DNA of 64,000 nt from Fulvivirga maritima. GTDB taxonomy: Bacteria > Bacteroidota > Bacteroidia > Cytophagales > Cyclobacteriaceae. A model generated the notes under the pieces. It saw only the letters and a list, made by a program, of their open reading frames with translations, was not told the DNA's origin and did not search any database. This document shows positions 1 to 10,027 of this stretch, piece by piece. Position 1 is the stretch's first letter; every line of letters begins with the position of its first letter. Made by a program: the position numbers and the translations under genes. The DNA lies in the NCBI RefSeq assembly GCF_021389955.1, contig NZ_CP089980.1, forward strand, positions 173,501 to 237,500, read 5' to 3'.

Positions 1-1
1 T

Positions 2-3000
2 CTATACAGCGTGAAAGTCTACTTCTCATACTATGATCTGAACGAAAACTGGGTACAGCCCCAAGAGCTCAAAACCGTTTTTGAAACGGCGATTGAAGAA
101 GAAGAACTGGCCGCTTACCTAAAAAATGTGGACGACGGAAATATTGCTGATAATTTCTATAAAGGAATCAATATCAATGAACTCAATCTAAGCAATTTCA
201 CATATCAGCATGACCCGCTCTTATCCCAAAAAGAAATTGCTGATGTAAACCTGTCCATTGCTTTTGCGGATACACTGGGAGATACAATGCACGACAACAT
301 TGTAATCACCTGCCAATACAGCACCGTACGCCTGAAGGAAGAAATCATTCCTAACAATGCGAACCAACTGAAAATGGCTGATAAAAATAAAGTTACACGC
401 AGCTTTATCCTCACGCCCGAACTATATACTCAACTGATAGCAAACCCAGTAGCCTTTGGCAATTCTGGGAAGAATGTTTTTACTCAATTATTTGATGAAG
501 GCGAAATAGAAGAAGAAAATATGGTGGCTTTAAACACTACTTCCAACTCATTAGATGCTCCCTGGTTCGCATTTGATCATAAAGGAGGAAGTTTCTTATG
601 CAAGCCAGATATCAAACTATTAGACCCTGATTCCATAAATACCGCCGCTACAATAGATGCTGCCTTTCATACAAATGGAGTAACCTATTATTTCAATGGG
701 GAAAAGTATTATGATGACCTAGACCAGGCAGGCACTGAAATAAGTTCAACGTTTAAAAAGTGGACTATTCCCATGCAGTATTTCAGAAGAGTGGAATCTG
801 CATTCTATACACATTTAGGGTATTCTATTATCATGGATAATGAGTCCTTCACAAAAGTCAATAGTTCAACGGATTCATATAATCAAATTACTCCCCCTCT
901 GGTTTATGATAATAATTTGTATGAAATAATCACAAAACTAAAAGAGAGCCTGGTAGAAAATGGCTCCAGCGTACTTTTAAGCGTATCTTTAAAAGAGAAT
1001 TTAAAAAAACTGAAGGTAGTTGCCGCTTATGAATATGTACTAAATGGTTTAAATGCTTTTTACAATATTAACCGCAATTATCCCATGAGATATCATTTTG
1101 TGGTTTCTGACACAAACAATGTCAGGTCAATCTATTTCCTAGCTAAGAATGATCATGGAACATGGGATTTAATTTATCCTGAGAACCCATCAACAATTAC
1201 TTTTGTAGGTGATACTGAAAGAATCCATAGTAAAGAATGGACTGCAGCTTTTTCTCATACTGTAGAGGTTATTGATAGCAACATGCAAAAACATGTGAAT
1301 TTCCAAATTGGATTTCAAAAAAATGTAATGCAGGCCATTACGCAGATATCTTCCCAAGAACAAAACATACAAGACCCCGTTACATATATTTTTTCATGGA
1401 CAGGCACAAATACTCATAAATTGAATAAAGAAATAATGGGTGCTGCCAGTCATGAAACTGGGATTAAGATCTTTAGTGAACATGAATTTATGAGTGTAAG
1501 CGTGCAAGATTTTAAAGAAGATGAGAATCACATCATTCTTCCGGAACTTTTGGCACAGTTGATTGATGAATGGCAAACGAGTACAATTTCCCTGGAAAAA
1601 ACGATCAAAGTAGAAAAAGCCTCTGATTTTCACACTACCAAAAACGTCCATAGAGAAACTACTATAAGGTACGATGGCACTAATATCTCAACCCGTTCGA
1701 GCGAAACCAGTATAGCCACATCTAATGAGGAAGATTATTTTAATAATAACGCAACCCCAATAACAGCAGAGAGCCAAATCGGATCCATCTCCACAGAAAT
1801 CTATACAGTAGAAGATAAAGAGTGGGTCAAGAAGAATGAAGAAGAGATCCCCGTTGACCACGTAGATGCTGCCTATATTGCAGCAAACAAACTTATCCTC
1901 ATCAATGAAGATAAGTATGCGACTTACAACCTAACTGACAGTGGAAATATCCCGGATACTATTAATAACGAACAAGCAAAATGGGTAGATGCCACAGCAA
2001 GCCATATAGATGCCGCTTTTGTATGGGAAGATCAGGTATACCTGGTAGAAGATGACCACTACTACGTCATCAGCACAGATGCCGAACCTGATGATTTGGG
2101 TGAAGCCAGGCCTATTAAAGGAAACTGGAGCAACATACCTACATCATTTGTATCAGGTATTGAGGCTGCATTGGTGAAAGACAATGAGCTTACCTTTTAT
2201 AAAGGAGGGCAATCCATTACCTATGGTAAAGGTGAAGAAGATAACCAGCTCTACCTGAACAGTAACGTTGATTACCAGATCATCCGGCTGACCAGTAGTA
2301 CCGCCAAGGATTTCAACAAACTACTCTTTCAGAAGCAAATACAAGGTTTTCTGCAACTGGAAACTCAGCAGATTAATGAAACTCCTGCTTTTAGCTATAC
2401 AAACAAGGATGCCACTACCATTAAAGTAAAAGATGCTAATGCAGTGAAGTCCTTACCTACTAGTACCCATATCGACTACCACAGTGCAAATGGCTTGTAC
2501 TACTGGGAAGTATTCTTTCATGTGCCTTTCCTTATTGCTCAGTCACTGAATACTGACCAGAAGTTTGAGGAAGCGAAAGAATGGTATGAACATATATACG
2601 ACCCTACCGCTGCCCAATATTTCTGGAAGTTTCTACCTTTTCAGAGCGTAGATATCGATGCCTTGATAGAACCGGCAAAACTGTTAGCAGATGAGTTCGG
2701 GCAGAATCTATTCGTTATGATAGAAAAGGTGGGCAAAGTACTCAAAAAGTATGACGATGAGTTTTTAGGTATTAGCACTTTTGGTGATCACAATACGGAT
2801 ACCCTTGAAAATCTGACTGATTATCTCACTAATACAACTAACTATTTTGGTAACGTTTTGAGCGAGGTAAAGAAATTGATTACTCCAAACTCCAAACCCG
2901 AAAGCCCCGAGCAACAACTTCTGGAGATCTTACAACTGATGCAGCAACTCCCTGAGAATTATACCCGGATGCAAACAACCGTAGCCCAGGTACAAACCTA

Positions 3001-5455
3001 CCTGTCAGACCCGTTTGATCCGCATGCCATCGCGCAGCTCAGGCCTATTGCCTACCGTAAGTCAATAGTTATGAGCTACATTGACAACCTGCTAGACTGG
3101 GGAGACATGCTCTTCCGACAGTATAGTCGCGAGAGCATCAATGAAGCCCGTATGCTCTACGTACTGGCCTACGACCTGCTGGGAAAAAGACCTGAAAACC
3201 TGGGTACACTCGTTTTATCTGATGACAGTAACTATGAGCAATTGTTTCACAATGAAGACGTAAGTTCCGGTGTCGATTATGACTTCCTGCTGGAACTGGA
3301 AACGGCTGATTCTACCAATGATCAGTACACCAGCCTTACATTTGCCGGCACCCAGCATGACTCGATAACTAACCCATACTTTTTCATTCCGGAAAATAGC
3401 CTGTTTATGGACTACTGGAAGCGGGTAGAAGACCGGTTGTTTAAGATCCGCAATAGCCTCAATATCCTGGGTGAAAAGCAACCGCTGCCGCTCTTCCAGC
3501 CGCCTATAGACCCTATGGCTCTCGTTGATGCCATAGCTGCAGGTGGTAGCCTCAGTGGGGCGCTGGCCACCATGCAAGCAAGCGTACCTCACTATCGCTT
3601 CACTTATATGCTAGATAAAGCGAAAGCCTATGCTGATAAACTAGCACAGTTCGGAGCTGATTTATTGGGAGCTATTGAGAAAAAGGATGCCGAAGAGCTA
3701 GAACTTCTGCACAATAAGCAAGAAGCTATGATCCTTACCCTTAATACCCAGATCAAAAAAGACCAGATCAAAGATGCAGAGTTTACCATCAAAAACCTGG
3801 AAGAAAGCAAAAAGAGCGCTCAAGGTCAATGGGAACATTATAGGCGTCTATTAGATGAAGGACTCATAGGTGAAGAGGTCACTCAGATCGCTATGATGTC
3901 TGCTTCTACAGCCATCCATAGCTTAATTGCTCTTTCACATATTACTAGCGGCTTGTCTTATGTTATACCTCAAGTGACCGCAGGGCCATTTAGCTTTGGG
4001 GTAACCTCCGGCGGTCAGCAGTTCGGTAAAATGCTTGAGAAATTTGGAGACAGCTCAGACTCCCTGGCCGAAGGATTGAGCATGGGCGGAGAGATTGCAG
4101 GTATCTATGCTCAGTATAAACGGTCTACTGAAGACTGGGAGCTCCAACGGGACATGGCTGGAAGTGAAATAAAGCAACTGGATATACAGATCAATGGAGC
4201 CAAACTACAAAAGGCCATTGCTGAGCAAGAACTCAGAATACATGAAAAAGATATTGACAACAATAAGTCTATAGCCCAATTCATGACCGATAAGTTCTCT
4301 GGTTTGCAACTCTACAGCTGGATGAGCAGCAAGCTCTCAGGGCTGTACTACCAAACCTACAAGATGGCACACGACATTGCCAAACAGGCAGAAAAGGCCT
4401 TTGTGTTTGAAACCGGCAGCAAAGAAACCGACATAAAATTCATCGGAGGTACCTACTGGGACAGTCAGAAAAAAGGGCTCATGAGTGGTGAGACCCTGGG
4501 TCATGACCTGAGTCGTATGGAAAAAGCTTATATGGAGCAAGATAGCCGCGGCTTGGAGATCACCAAAAACATCTCATTACTAGAGTTGGATCCAATAGCT
4601 TACCTCCAACTGAAGATGAAAGGCCAATGTATGTTTAGACTAACGGAAGAGCTCTTTGACCAAGACTTCCCCGGCCACTACAACCGGCAGGTGAAAACCA
4701 TCTCCGTAGCTTTTGACATCGGGGAAGGCAAGACCGTCAACGCTACCCTCACCCAGCTCAACAATAAGCTGGTGATGGAGCCCGATGTGAAAGCCGTGAA
4801 GTACCTGCTCGATGCCAAAGGCGAACAGCCACTTAGCATCCGTACTGACTGGAAAGTAAACCAGCAGATCGCCCTCTCCTATGTGGACGAGTACACGGAA
4901 AACAACGGAATGTTTGAGTTGCGCTTTGATGACGAACGGTACCTGCCGTTTGAAGGAACCGGGGCCGTATCGCTTTGGCAGCTGGAACTGCACGGCAAAC
5001 CGGGAAGCTACAACCTCGAAGAGCTGCTCGATGTCACCATCAAGCTCCGCTATACCGCGGAAAACGGAGGAGCCGCCTTTGCCAATGCCGTAAAAGGGGT
5101 GCTGAAGCCTTACAAAGCAACCAGCTTCGTTGACTTGGCCTATACCTTCCCGGAGCAGTGGAACGACTTCATGCTCGGTGACAGTCACACCCTGGAGCTC
5201 AACTTCACACGAAGTATGTTTCCGGGGCTGGCCGGCAGCAAGGCGACCGGGCTCATCCTGAGGTACCAGTACCACGACGGTGGCTCGGCGATCTTCGAGC
5301 TCAATGACGAGCTCAAACTGGCCAACAATCAGTACCTGGAAGCCTCCAACCTGCAGCTCGCCAGAAATGGCTCCACCTGGAAGTTTACCGTGAAAGGTGA
5401 CAAGTCGCAGATTGCCAATGTGGAGATGGTCATCACCTACCAGGCCAAAGTGTAA
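2..5455 (+). CDS. Tc toxin subunit A-like protein (5' end outside window)
   Basis: This is the C-terminal ~1815 residues of a TcA-type (TcdA-like) pore-forming toxin subunit. The frame is open to the window edge, and the first visible residues (VYFSYYDLNENW) match the start of the neuraminidase-like domain, so the true start lies upstream. Counting from base 11, hemopexin-like DAA[FY] repeats occur near residues 217-240 and 630-740. A coiled-coil and hydrophobic pore-type segment rich in Gly, Ala and Ser spans about 1190-1370, and a beta-rich TcB-binding-type C-terminus about 1540-1814. In known Tc toxins this subunit binds receptors and injects cargo held in a TcB-TcC cocoon. No TcB or TcC is seen here. 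Base composition rises sharply in the last ~800 bases. The family call is firm; the cargo is unknown. Confidence 0.87.
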   Translation, partial: LYSVKVYFSYYDLNENWVQPQELKTVFETAIEEEELAAYLKNVDDGNIADNFYKGININELNLSNFTYQHDPLLSQKEIADVNLSIAFADTLGDTMHDNIVITCQYSTVRLKEEIIPNNANQLKMADKNKVTRSFILTPELYTQLIANPVAFGNSGKNVFTQLFDEGEIEEENMVALNTTSNSLDAPWFAFDHKGGSFLCKPDIKLLDPDSINTAATIDAAFHTNGVTYYFNGEKYYDDLDQAGTEISSTFKKWTIPMQYFRRVESAFYTHLGYSIIMDNESFTKVNSSTDSYNQITPPLVYDNNLYEIITKLKESLVENGSSVLLSVSLKENLKKLKVVAAYEYVLNGLNAFYNINRNYPMRYHFVVSDTNNVRSIYFLAKNDHGTWDLIYPENPSTITFVGDTERIHSKEWTAAFSHTVEVIDSNMQKHVNFQIGFQKNVMQAITQISSQEQNIQDPVTYIFSWTGTNTHKLNKEIMGAASHETGIKIFSEHEFMSVSVQDFKEDENHIILPELLAQLIDEWQTSTISLEKTIKVEKASDFHTTKNVHRETTIRYDGTNISTRSSETSIATSNEEDYFNNNATPITAESQIGSISTEIYTVEDKEWVKKNEEEIPVDHVDAAYIAANKLILINEDKYATYNLTDSGNIPDTINNEQAKWVDATASHIDAAFVWEDQVYLVEDDHYYVISTDAEPDDLGEARPIKGNWSNIPTSFVSGIEAALVKDNELTFYKGGQSITYGKGEEDNQLYLNSNVDYQIIRLTSSTAKDFNKLLFQKQIQGFLQLETQQINETPAFSYTNKDATTIKVKDANAVKSLPTSTHIDYHSANGLYYWEVFFHVPFLIAQSLNTDQKFEEAKEWYEHIYDPTAAQYFWKFLPFQSVDIDALIEPAKLLADEFGQNLFVMIEKVGKVLKKYDDEFLGISTFGDHNTDTLENLTDYLTNTTNYFGNVLSEVKKLITPNSKPESPEQQLLEILQLMQQLPENYTRMQTTVAQVQTYLSDPFDPHAIAQLRPIAYRKSIVMSYIDNLLDWGDMLFRQYSRESINEARMLYVLAYDLLGKRPENLGTLVLSDDSNYEQLFHNEDVSSGVDYDFLLELETADSTNDQYTSLTFAGTQHDSITNPYFFIPENSLFMDYWKRVEDRLFKIRNSLNILGEKQPLPLFQPPIDPMALVDAIAAGGSLSGALATMQASVPHYRFTYMLDKAKAYADKLAQFGADLLGAIEKKDAEELELLHNKQEAMILTLNTQIKKDQIKDAEFTIKNLEESKKSAQGQWEHYRRLLDEGLIGEEVTQIAMMSASTAIHSLIALSHITSGLSYVIPQVTAGPFSFGVTSGGQQFGKMLEKFGDSSDSLAEGLSMGGEIAGIYAQYKRSTEDWELQRDMAGSEIKQLDIQINGAKLQKAIAEQELRIHEKDIDNNKSIAQFMTDKFSGLQLYSWMSSKLSGLYYQTYKMAHDIAKQAEKAFVFETGSKETDIKFIGGTYWDSQKKGLMSGETLGHDLSRMEKAYMEQDSRGLEITKNISLLELDPIAYLQLKMKGQCMFRLTEELFDQDFPGHYNRQVKTISVAFDIGEGKTVNATLTQLNNKLVMEPDVKAVKYLLDAKGEQPLSIRTDWKVNQQIALSYVDEYTENNGMFELRFDDERYLPFEGTGAVSLWQLELHGKPGSYNLEELLDVTIKLRYTAENGGAAFANAVKGVLKPYKATSFVDLAYTFPEQWNDFMLGDSHTLELNFTRSMFPGLAGSKATGLILRYQYHDGGSAIFELNDELKLANNQYLEASNLQLARNGSTWKFTVKGDKSQIANVEMVITYQAKV

Positions 5456-5498
5456 ACCAAAAGTGTAGGGATCAGCCTTCCCGGAGAAATGAAGGGAT

Positions 5499-5520
5499 GA
5501 CAGGGCCACCGTGCCCTGTC
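5499..5520 (+). terminator. Possible terminator hairpin after TcA gene
   Basis: A perfect 8-bp stem (GACAGGGC / GCCCTGTC) with a 6-base loop lies 44 bases after the TcA stop codon. It is followed by a C/T-rich stretch rather than a run of T, so it is not a standard intrinsic terminator. The rest of the 277-base gap to the next gene shows no other clear element. Confidence 0.35.
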
Positions 5521-5732
5521 CCTCTCCCTCCTCTCCGCATAGCCCCTGTTATGAAGCTGGCTCGGTGTCACCCCTTGGACTAACATTTTTCCAAACCGGA
5601 GACACACAATATGCCGTCCATTGCTACCGCTCCGACCCCTCGCAGAGCGTAAAAGGAAACCATACTTAATAGCATAGACTGCCCTCCGAAAAGGGAGGCT
5701 TACCCTTCACTTTTTTTAAAACCGAAAAAATC

Positions 5733-7460
5733 ATGTCAAAACTTTCCAGAAAACTCCACCGACTGGCCAAGCGCCAAAAAAAGCGGAAACAAAAACAGGA
5801 AACCGCCCGAAGCAAAGCCGAGTCCAAGCGCGAAAGCCGCGCCGTACGGGCAGGTCATGCTGAAAACGGACAGAAGCCTGTAGCAGATAAAAAGCCCAAA
5901 TATGACCTGGGAAAAGGCCGCAGTGTCTATGCGGTCAAAGACGCCCGGGGCAAAACCGTCTATGTTCCTAAAGAAAGCGAGGCCACCGATGCCGAACGCG
6001 AACACGGCCTGTTTGTCAAAGACAGTAGCGTAGACCCGCCCGCCAAAGAAGGCCGGGAGGCCGTAAAAGGCGGCACGCCACGAATAGACCTGGGCAAAGA
6101 CCGGAACGTATATCCTGTCAAAAATGATGAGGGCAAGACCATATACCTGCCTAAAGAAAGTGAGGCCACCGATGCAGAGCGGGAGCGAGGCCTGTTTGTC
6201 AAAGACAGCAGTGTAGACCCACCGACCAAAGAAGGCCGGGAAGCCATAAAAGACGGCACGCCCCGAAAAGACCTGGGCAAAGGCCGGGACGTCTACCCGG
6301 TCAAAAAGGACAACGGCAACACGATCTACCTGCCCCGTGAAAGTGACGCCACCGACTTTGAAAAAGCCAACGGGCTCTTTGTGAAAGACAGCAGCGTAAC
6401 CGAGCCACCTGCACCTGCTGGCAGGGAAGCCCTCAAAGACAAAAAGCCCCGGTACGATCAGGGCAAGGGACGGTATATCTACCCGGCTAAAGACGAAGCC
6501 GGCAACACCCGCTACCTGCCCAGGGCAAGCGAAGCGACCGATGACGAAAAGGAGCGTGGACTCTTCGTGCGGGATGAGGAGGTGGACACCCCGGAAGAAA
6601 AATGGACCCCTGTAGCCGGGGGCAAACCCAAATACGATCAGGACAAAGGCCGCTACGTATACCCGGTAAAAGATGCTGACGGCCACCTTACCTACCTGCC
6701 TGCAGAGGGAGACGCTACGGAATACGAAAAAGAACACCAGCTATACCTGCCCGATGAGGTACTCAAAGACCCAGAAGCCGAGCGCCGTATCCCGGAAACC
6801 CCGGAGCGCCTCACCGCCCGAGCCGAGCGTACCCAGCGGCTGCACCCGCCCGGACCCATACCTAACAGAGAAGAAGGGGAACGTATGCTGTACCCCAATA
6901 CCCGGGCCGATGGCGAAGTAGTCTATCTACCGCAACAAAAGGATGCTACGGCACAAGAGATAGCCGATGGACGGTTTATTTCCGATAAAGAAGCCGGCCT
7001 GCAGGAAGGCAAGCCTGACCTCAGCCGCAAACCCTTTAGCGAAGCACTGGACGGTACGCAGCTATGGGACGGCCAGTCACTGCCGCCACCCACCGAGGTA
7101 CAGCACAAAGCCCTGCTCCGCAGCCTGAAACCCACCTTCGACCCCGAGAACGGGCGCATGCTCTACCCGGTAGAAGGAGACGAGGTAACCCAATACCTGC
7201 CCCTGGCCGAAGACGCCACCGCAGCAGAGATCATCGACCGCACCTACGCCCGGTTTACCACCGAGCAGCCTATCGAAGACTTTGTGTTGCAAAATGTGGG
7301 CAGTGAAAGCCACGAAGTAGAGGGAGGCACCATCACGGCCGTCGCTATGGAAAATTTAGCTGATGCTTTTACGACAGCACCACTCAAACTGACAGCTCAC
7401 CGAGCCTTTCAGGAACAATTAGAAAATACCAATACCCCTGCTCAGCAATGGGTGGGATGA
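5733..7460 (+). CDS. Basic, GC-rich protein with seven ~60-residue repeats
   Basis: The family is not recognised. The first ~50 residues are very rich in Lys and Arg. They are followed by seven diverging copies of a 50-61 residue unit: K/TPxxDxGKGRxxYPVKD, then a G-x-T-Y-L-P core, then ATDxEKExGLFVKD, then a Pro-rich linker. Copies 1-4 are closest; copies 6 and 7 are the most diverged. Copies 1 and 2 are also nearly identical as DNA (about 5967-6068 and 6150-6251, spaced 183 bases), pointing to recent duplication. The gene has no signal peptide or membrane segment and is far more GC-rich than the next gene. Its place directly after TcA suggests a link to the toxin locus as cargo or structural accessory; that is inference. 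Confidence 0.75.
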   Translation: MSKLSRKLHRLAKRQKKRKQKQETARSKAESKRESRAVRAGHAENGQKPVADKKPKYDLGKGRSVYAVKDARGKTVYVPKESEATDAEREHGLFVKDSSVDPPAKEGREAVKGGTPRIDLGKDRNVYPVKNDEGKTIYLPKESEATDAERERGLFVKDSSVDPPTKEGREAIKDGTPRKDLGKGRDVYPVKKDNGNTIYLPRESDATDFEKANGLFVKDSSVTEPPAPAGREALKDKKPRYDQGKGRYIYPAKDEAGNTRYLPRASEATDDEKERGLFVRDEEVDTPEEKWTPVAGGKPKYDQDKGRYVYPVKDADGHLTYLPAEGDATEYEKEHQLYLPDEVLKDPEAERRIPETPERLTARAERTQRLHPPGPIPNREEGERMLYPNTRADGEVVYLPQQKDATAQEIADGRFISDKEAGLQEGKPDLSRKPFSEALDGTQLWDGQSLPPPTEVQHKALLRSLKPTFDPENGRMLYPVEGDEVTQYLPLAEDATAAEIIDRTYARFTTEQPIEDFVLQNVGSESHEVEGGTITAVAMENLADAFTTAPLKLTAHRAFQEQLENTNTPAQQWVG

Positions 7461-7498
7461 GAAAAATCAATTTATAAAACATTAAAATTTTAAGAATT

Positions 7499-9862
7499 AT
7501 GGGAGGAAAAAGGAAAAGAAAAGATAGAGATCCTTCAACGGCAAACAAAAAACAAAAAACTAATCGAGAGATGGCCCCTAATAGAAAAGGATCATTAGCT
7601 GTATCAAATTATAATAGGTTGCAAAATTTTCCAAATAATAAAGCACAAGAATTATTCAATAAGCTCCGTACAAAAACTACCAAAGAAGCGGGAAATGAAT
7701 CTAGTGTAATAGATACACTAAAGGAGGAAGAAATAGATAAACAACCCGTCAAAGAATGGTATGAAGAAAAAAAGCTAAGCGAGAAAAGTATGACACCTCA
7801 GCGCAAACTGGAAAAACTATTATTGTTGATTGTAGAAGAAAAACTGCCTGAAAGTATAATTGTGCCCCTCAAACTTTTTTTTGCTCATACTGCGAGCTTC
7901 GTGCCTGAAAATAATTTAGGGAGGGATTTTCGATCATCTCAACATGGGACATATTTTCGTTCAAGCAACTCTCAGATCAGGGAAGGCAATACACGGTTAT
8001 TGAAAGAAATAGCTGAAAGTGAGGATATTGACACAAAAGGAAAAACTGCCCAGGTATGGAACCTAAAATATTACGAGCTATTGAAGAAATACGCAAATTT
8101 AGGAAAGAATATACTTGAGGCTTTATTCCCAAAAAAGAATGATTTTGCTATCTACACCAGTTCTCAGGGCAGTCGTACGGGTTCTTTGGGGTTGACCTCT
8201 AATGTTTACAAGACATTACAAGTAGCTTCAGACTATGAAAAATCAGAAAATGATATTCAATCGCATAATTTTAAATCATCGGAATTATTAAGAGTGATTG
8301 GTGAAATCAAGCTAGGGCAGACCGGCAACTATCACGATCAGTTAATTCAGAATAGAGCCGCTCTGGTCGGGCAGTTATCGGAAAGTATCAAAGGTATGTA
8401 TAGTGCATATGATGCTAATAAAATTAAAAAAATCCGTATCAAGCCTATCCAATCAGGGCAACATCCCAGTTTAATTCTGGAATTACAGCACCCTTCAAGT
8501 TTAAATCAAGAAAATACGTATTCTGAAAAAGAATGGCGCGAACTTTTTATTAAAAAGTTTAATGCAGCCGCGGAGGAGAAAGAATTAGATACCAGGATAA
8601 CGCATCGGGGTAGTTTCGGGTTTTTACATCCCACAGCGTCATCAGTAGGGCATCCGGTAAGAATATGGATGGGGCTTACCCCCGCCCCGGTAATTGCGGA
8701 ATTGTTGGAGCAAACTTTAAATTCATTGGGGAATGATGAAAGCTTTAAGGAAATAAAAGTTAAGCTGAATGTAAATATTAAAGAAAATAACCCCATACAT
8801 AGGGAAGCATTAAAGACAGCTGTTAGATATGTGCAGGATGTAGTTGAGGCTATAGGGGAAAAAGTATCCGACCCTAAGAAACTTGTGGATTGGCTGACCG
8901 ATCGCCTACTTAGAAACTTACACAAAGCGAAACATATCCTCGAAGTTGATTACAATAATTTACATATTTCACAAAAGATGGAAAACGACTATTTAAAGTC
9001 TGCACTAGTTATTGAAAATCTAATGGAATATAGTTATATACTGGAGGGAATGAGGGTTAACAACGATCTTCCCGAAGACCCTTACCCAACATATTTAAGG
9101 GAAGAATTAGGTTTATCAAAAACTTCTTCATCAAAAACTTCTTCATCAAAAACTTTTTATCTGGATAGCGGTATGCAGGCCATAACCATGGCCAATATAG
9201 TTGCTTTGAATCACATTCAAACCGTGCAGGGTTCGGATCAATCACCTGTTCACTCAGTCAACCTATACAGTTATTTTGAATATGGCATGATTGATAAACG
9301 TAACCTGAAGCTAATTGATGTCAACAAGGTTAAGGAAGGAGAACAACCAATCAACGGAAAAAATTTTAAAGAAAGATTCGAAACAAAACTCAATAAAGGC
9401 AAACCTTCTGTAATTTCAATTGATGTAAATCCCGTTTTCACTGACGCCGCACAAAATGATAATCAAATACCCTATGACCAGGTACTCGAATTGTACCAAA
9501 CAAAGGAAAGTAAGGACAGCACCATACCCATTTTGGATATTACCAATGGTACATTACAAGATGTAGCTAAACTTGAACTACATAAAAAGTATCCCAGTTT
9601 TATCATTGTTGAGAGCCTGTCAAAACATCAGCAATTGAGTGCAGATAAGTTTACTATGGGAAGGATATCAGTTATAGGGGATCAAAACTTTGTTAAGAGA
9701 GCTTCTGAATTACTTGAACCGATTCAGAAAGATGCTCACCATCCACTTTTGGAAGCATACAGGTTGAGAATGGATCGGGTGTACCTTAAACAGTTGGAGG
9801 AAAATGATAGTCAGGCTTCAAAATCATATGGTCTCAGTAAAAGAGCGAGATATAAAAGCTAG
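7499..9862 (+). CDS. Protein with permuted or split PLP-enzyme (fold type I) halves
   Basis: No family is recognised at once. The N-terminus is Lys/Arg-rich and looks disordered. Residues ~150-410 resemble the end of a fold type I PLP enzyme: a beta strand (HPSLILEL, ~322), a helix, then PVRIWMGLT (~386) followed by a helix. Residues ~530-787 resemble its beginning: DPYPTYLREEL, then FYLDSGMQAI, then PILDITNGTL with Asp680, then VESLSKHQQLS with Lys709. The pattern parallels the cystathionine gamma-synthase-like protein at 42158-43297, whose lysine motif is SVTKYLGGHSD. The order of the parts is reversed, which suggests circular permutation or two partial domains. A three-copy SKTSS spacer (nt ~9118-9155) precedes the second half. 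It lies 38 bases after the repeat gene, so it is probably co-transcribed. Enzyme activity is unproven. Confidence 0.7.
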   Translation: MGGKRKRKDRDPSTANKKQKTNREMAPNRKGSLAVSNYNRLQNFPNNKAQELFNKLRTKTTKEAGNESSVIDTLKEEEIDKQPVKEWYEEKKLSEKSMTPQRKLEKLLLLIVEEKLPESIIVPLKLFFAHTASFVPENNLGRDFRSSQHGTYFRSSNSQIREGNTRLLKEIAESEDIDTKGKTAQVWNLKYYELLKKYANLGKNILEALFPKKNDFAIYTSSQGSRTGSLGLTSNVYKTLQVASDYEKSENDIQSHNFKSSELLRVIGEIKLGQTGNYHDQLIQNRAALVGQLSESIKGMYSAYDANKIKKIRIKPIQSGQHPSLILELQHPSSLNQENTYSEKEWRELFIKKFNAAAEEKELDTRITHRGSFGFLHPTASSVGHPVRIWMGLTPAPVIAELLEQTLNSLGNDESFKEIKVKLNVNIKENNPIHREALKTAVRYVQDVVEAIGEKVSDPKKLVDWLTDRLLRNLHKAKHILEVDYNNLHISQKMENDYLKSALVIENLMEYSYILEGMRVNNDLPEDPYPTYLREELGLSKTSSSKTSSSKTFYLDSGMQAITMANIVALNHIQTVQGSDQSPVHSVNLYSYFEYGMIDKRNLKLIDVNKVKEGEQPINGKNFKERFETKLNKGKPSVISIDVNPVFTDAAQNDNQIPYDQVLELYQTKESKDSTIPILDITNGTLQDVAKLELHKKYPSFIIVESLSKHQQLSADKFTMGRISVIGDQNFVKRASELLEPIQKDAHHPLLEAYRLRMDRVYLKQLEENDSQASKSYGLSKRARYKS

Positions 9863-10027
9863 TACGGTACCCTTGCCGGCGATCTAGCTAGCTCCTTTAC
9901 GTTAATGTTACACATCATACCATACCCTTTATACACATTTAAGATAGGGATAAAAGGACTTCACTTATAAAGCAATTTCAGAGTGGAGCGATAAAATAAA
10001 ATTTAAATATTAAAAAACAGAATTAAA

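Noticed and set aside
4640..5509. 289-residue open frame on the minus strand
   Set aside because: It is antisense to the TcA C-terminal domain; the GC-rich codons there keep the opposite frame open. Its translation has no domain and the plus frame is clearly coding.
5736..6737. 333-residue open frame on the minus strand
   Set aside because: It is a shadow of the GC-rich repeat gene; its apparent repeats mirror the plus-strand repeats.
9118..9155. Tandem repeat as a possible CRISPR or regulatory array
   Set aside because: It is three in-frame copies of a short SKTSS-coding unit, acting as a protein linker, without spacers.
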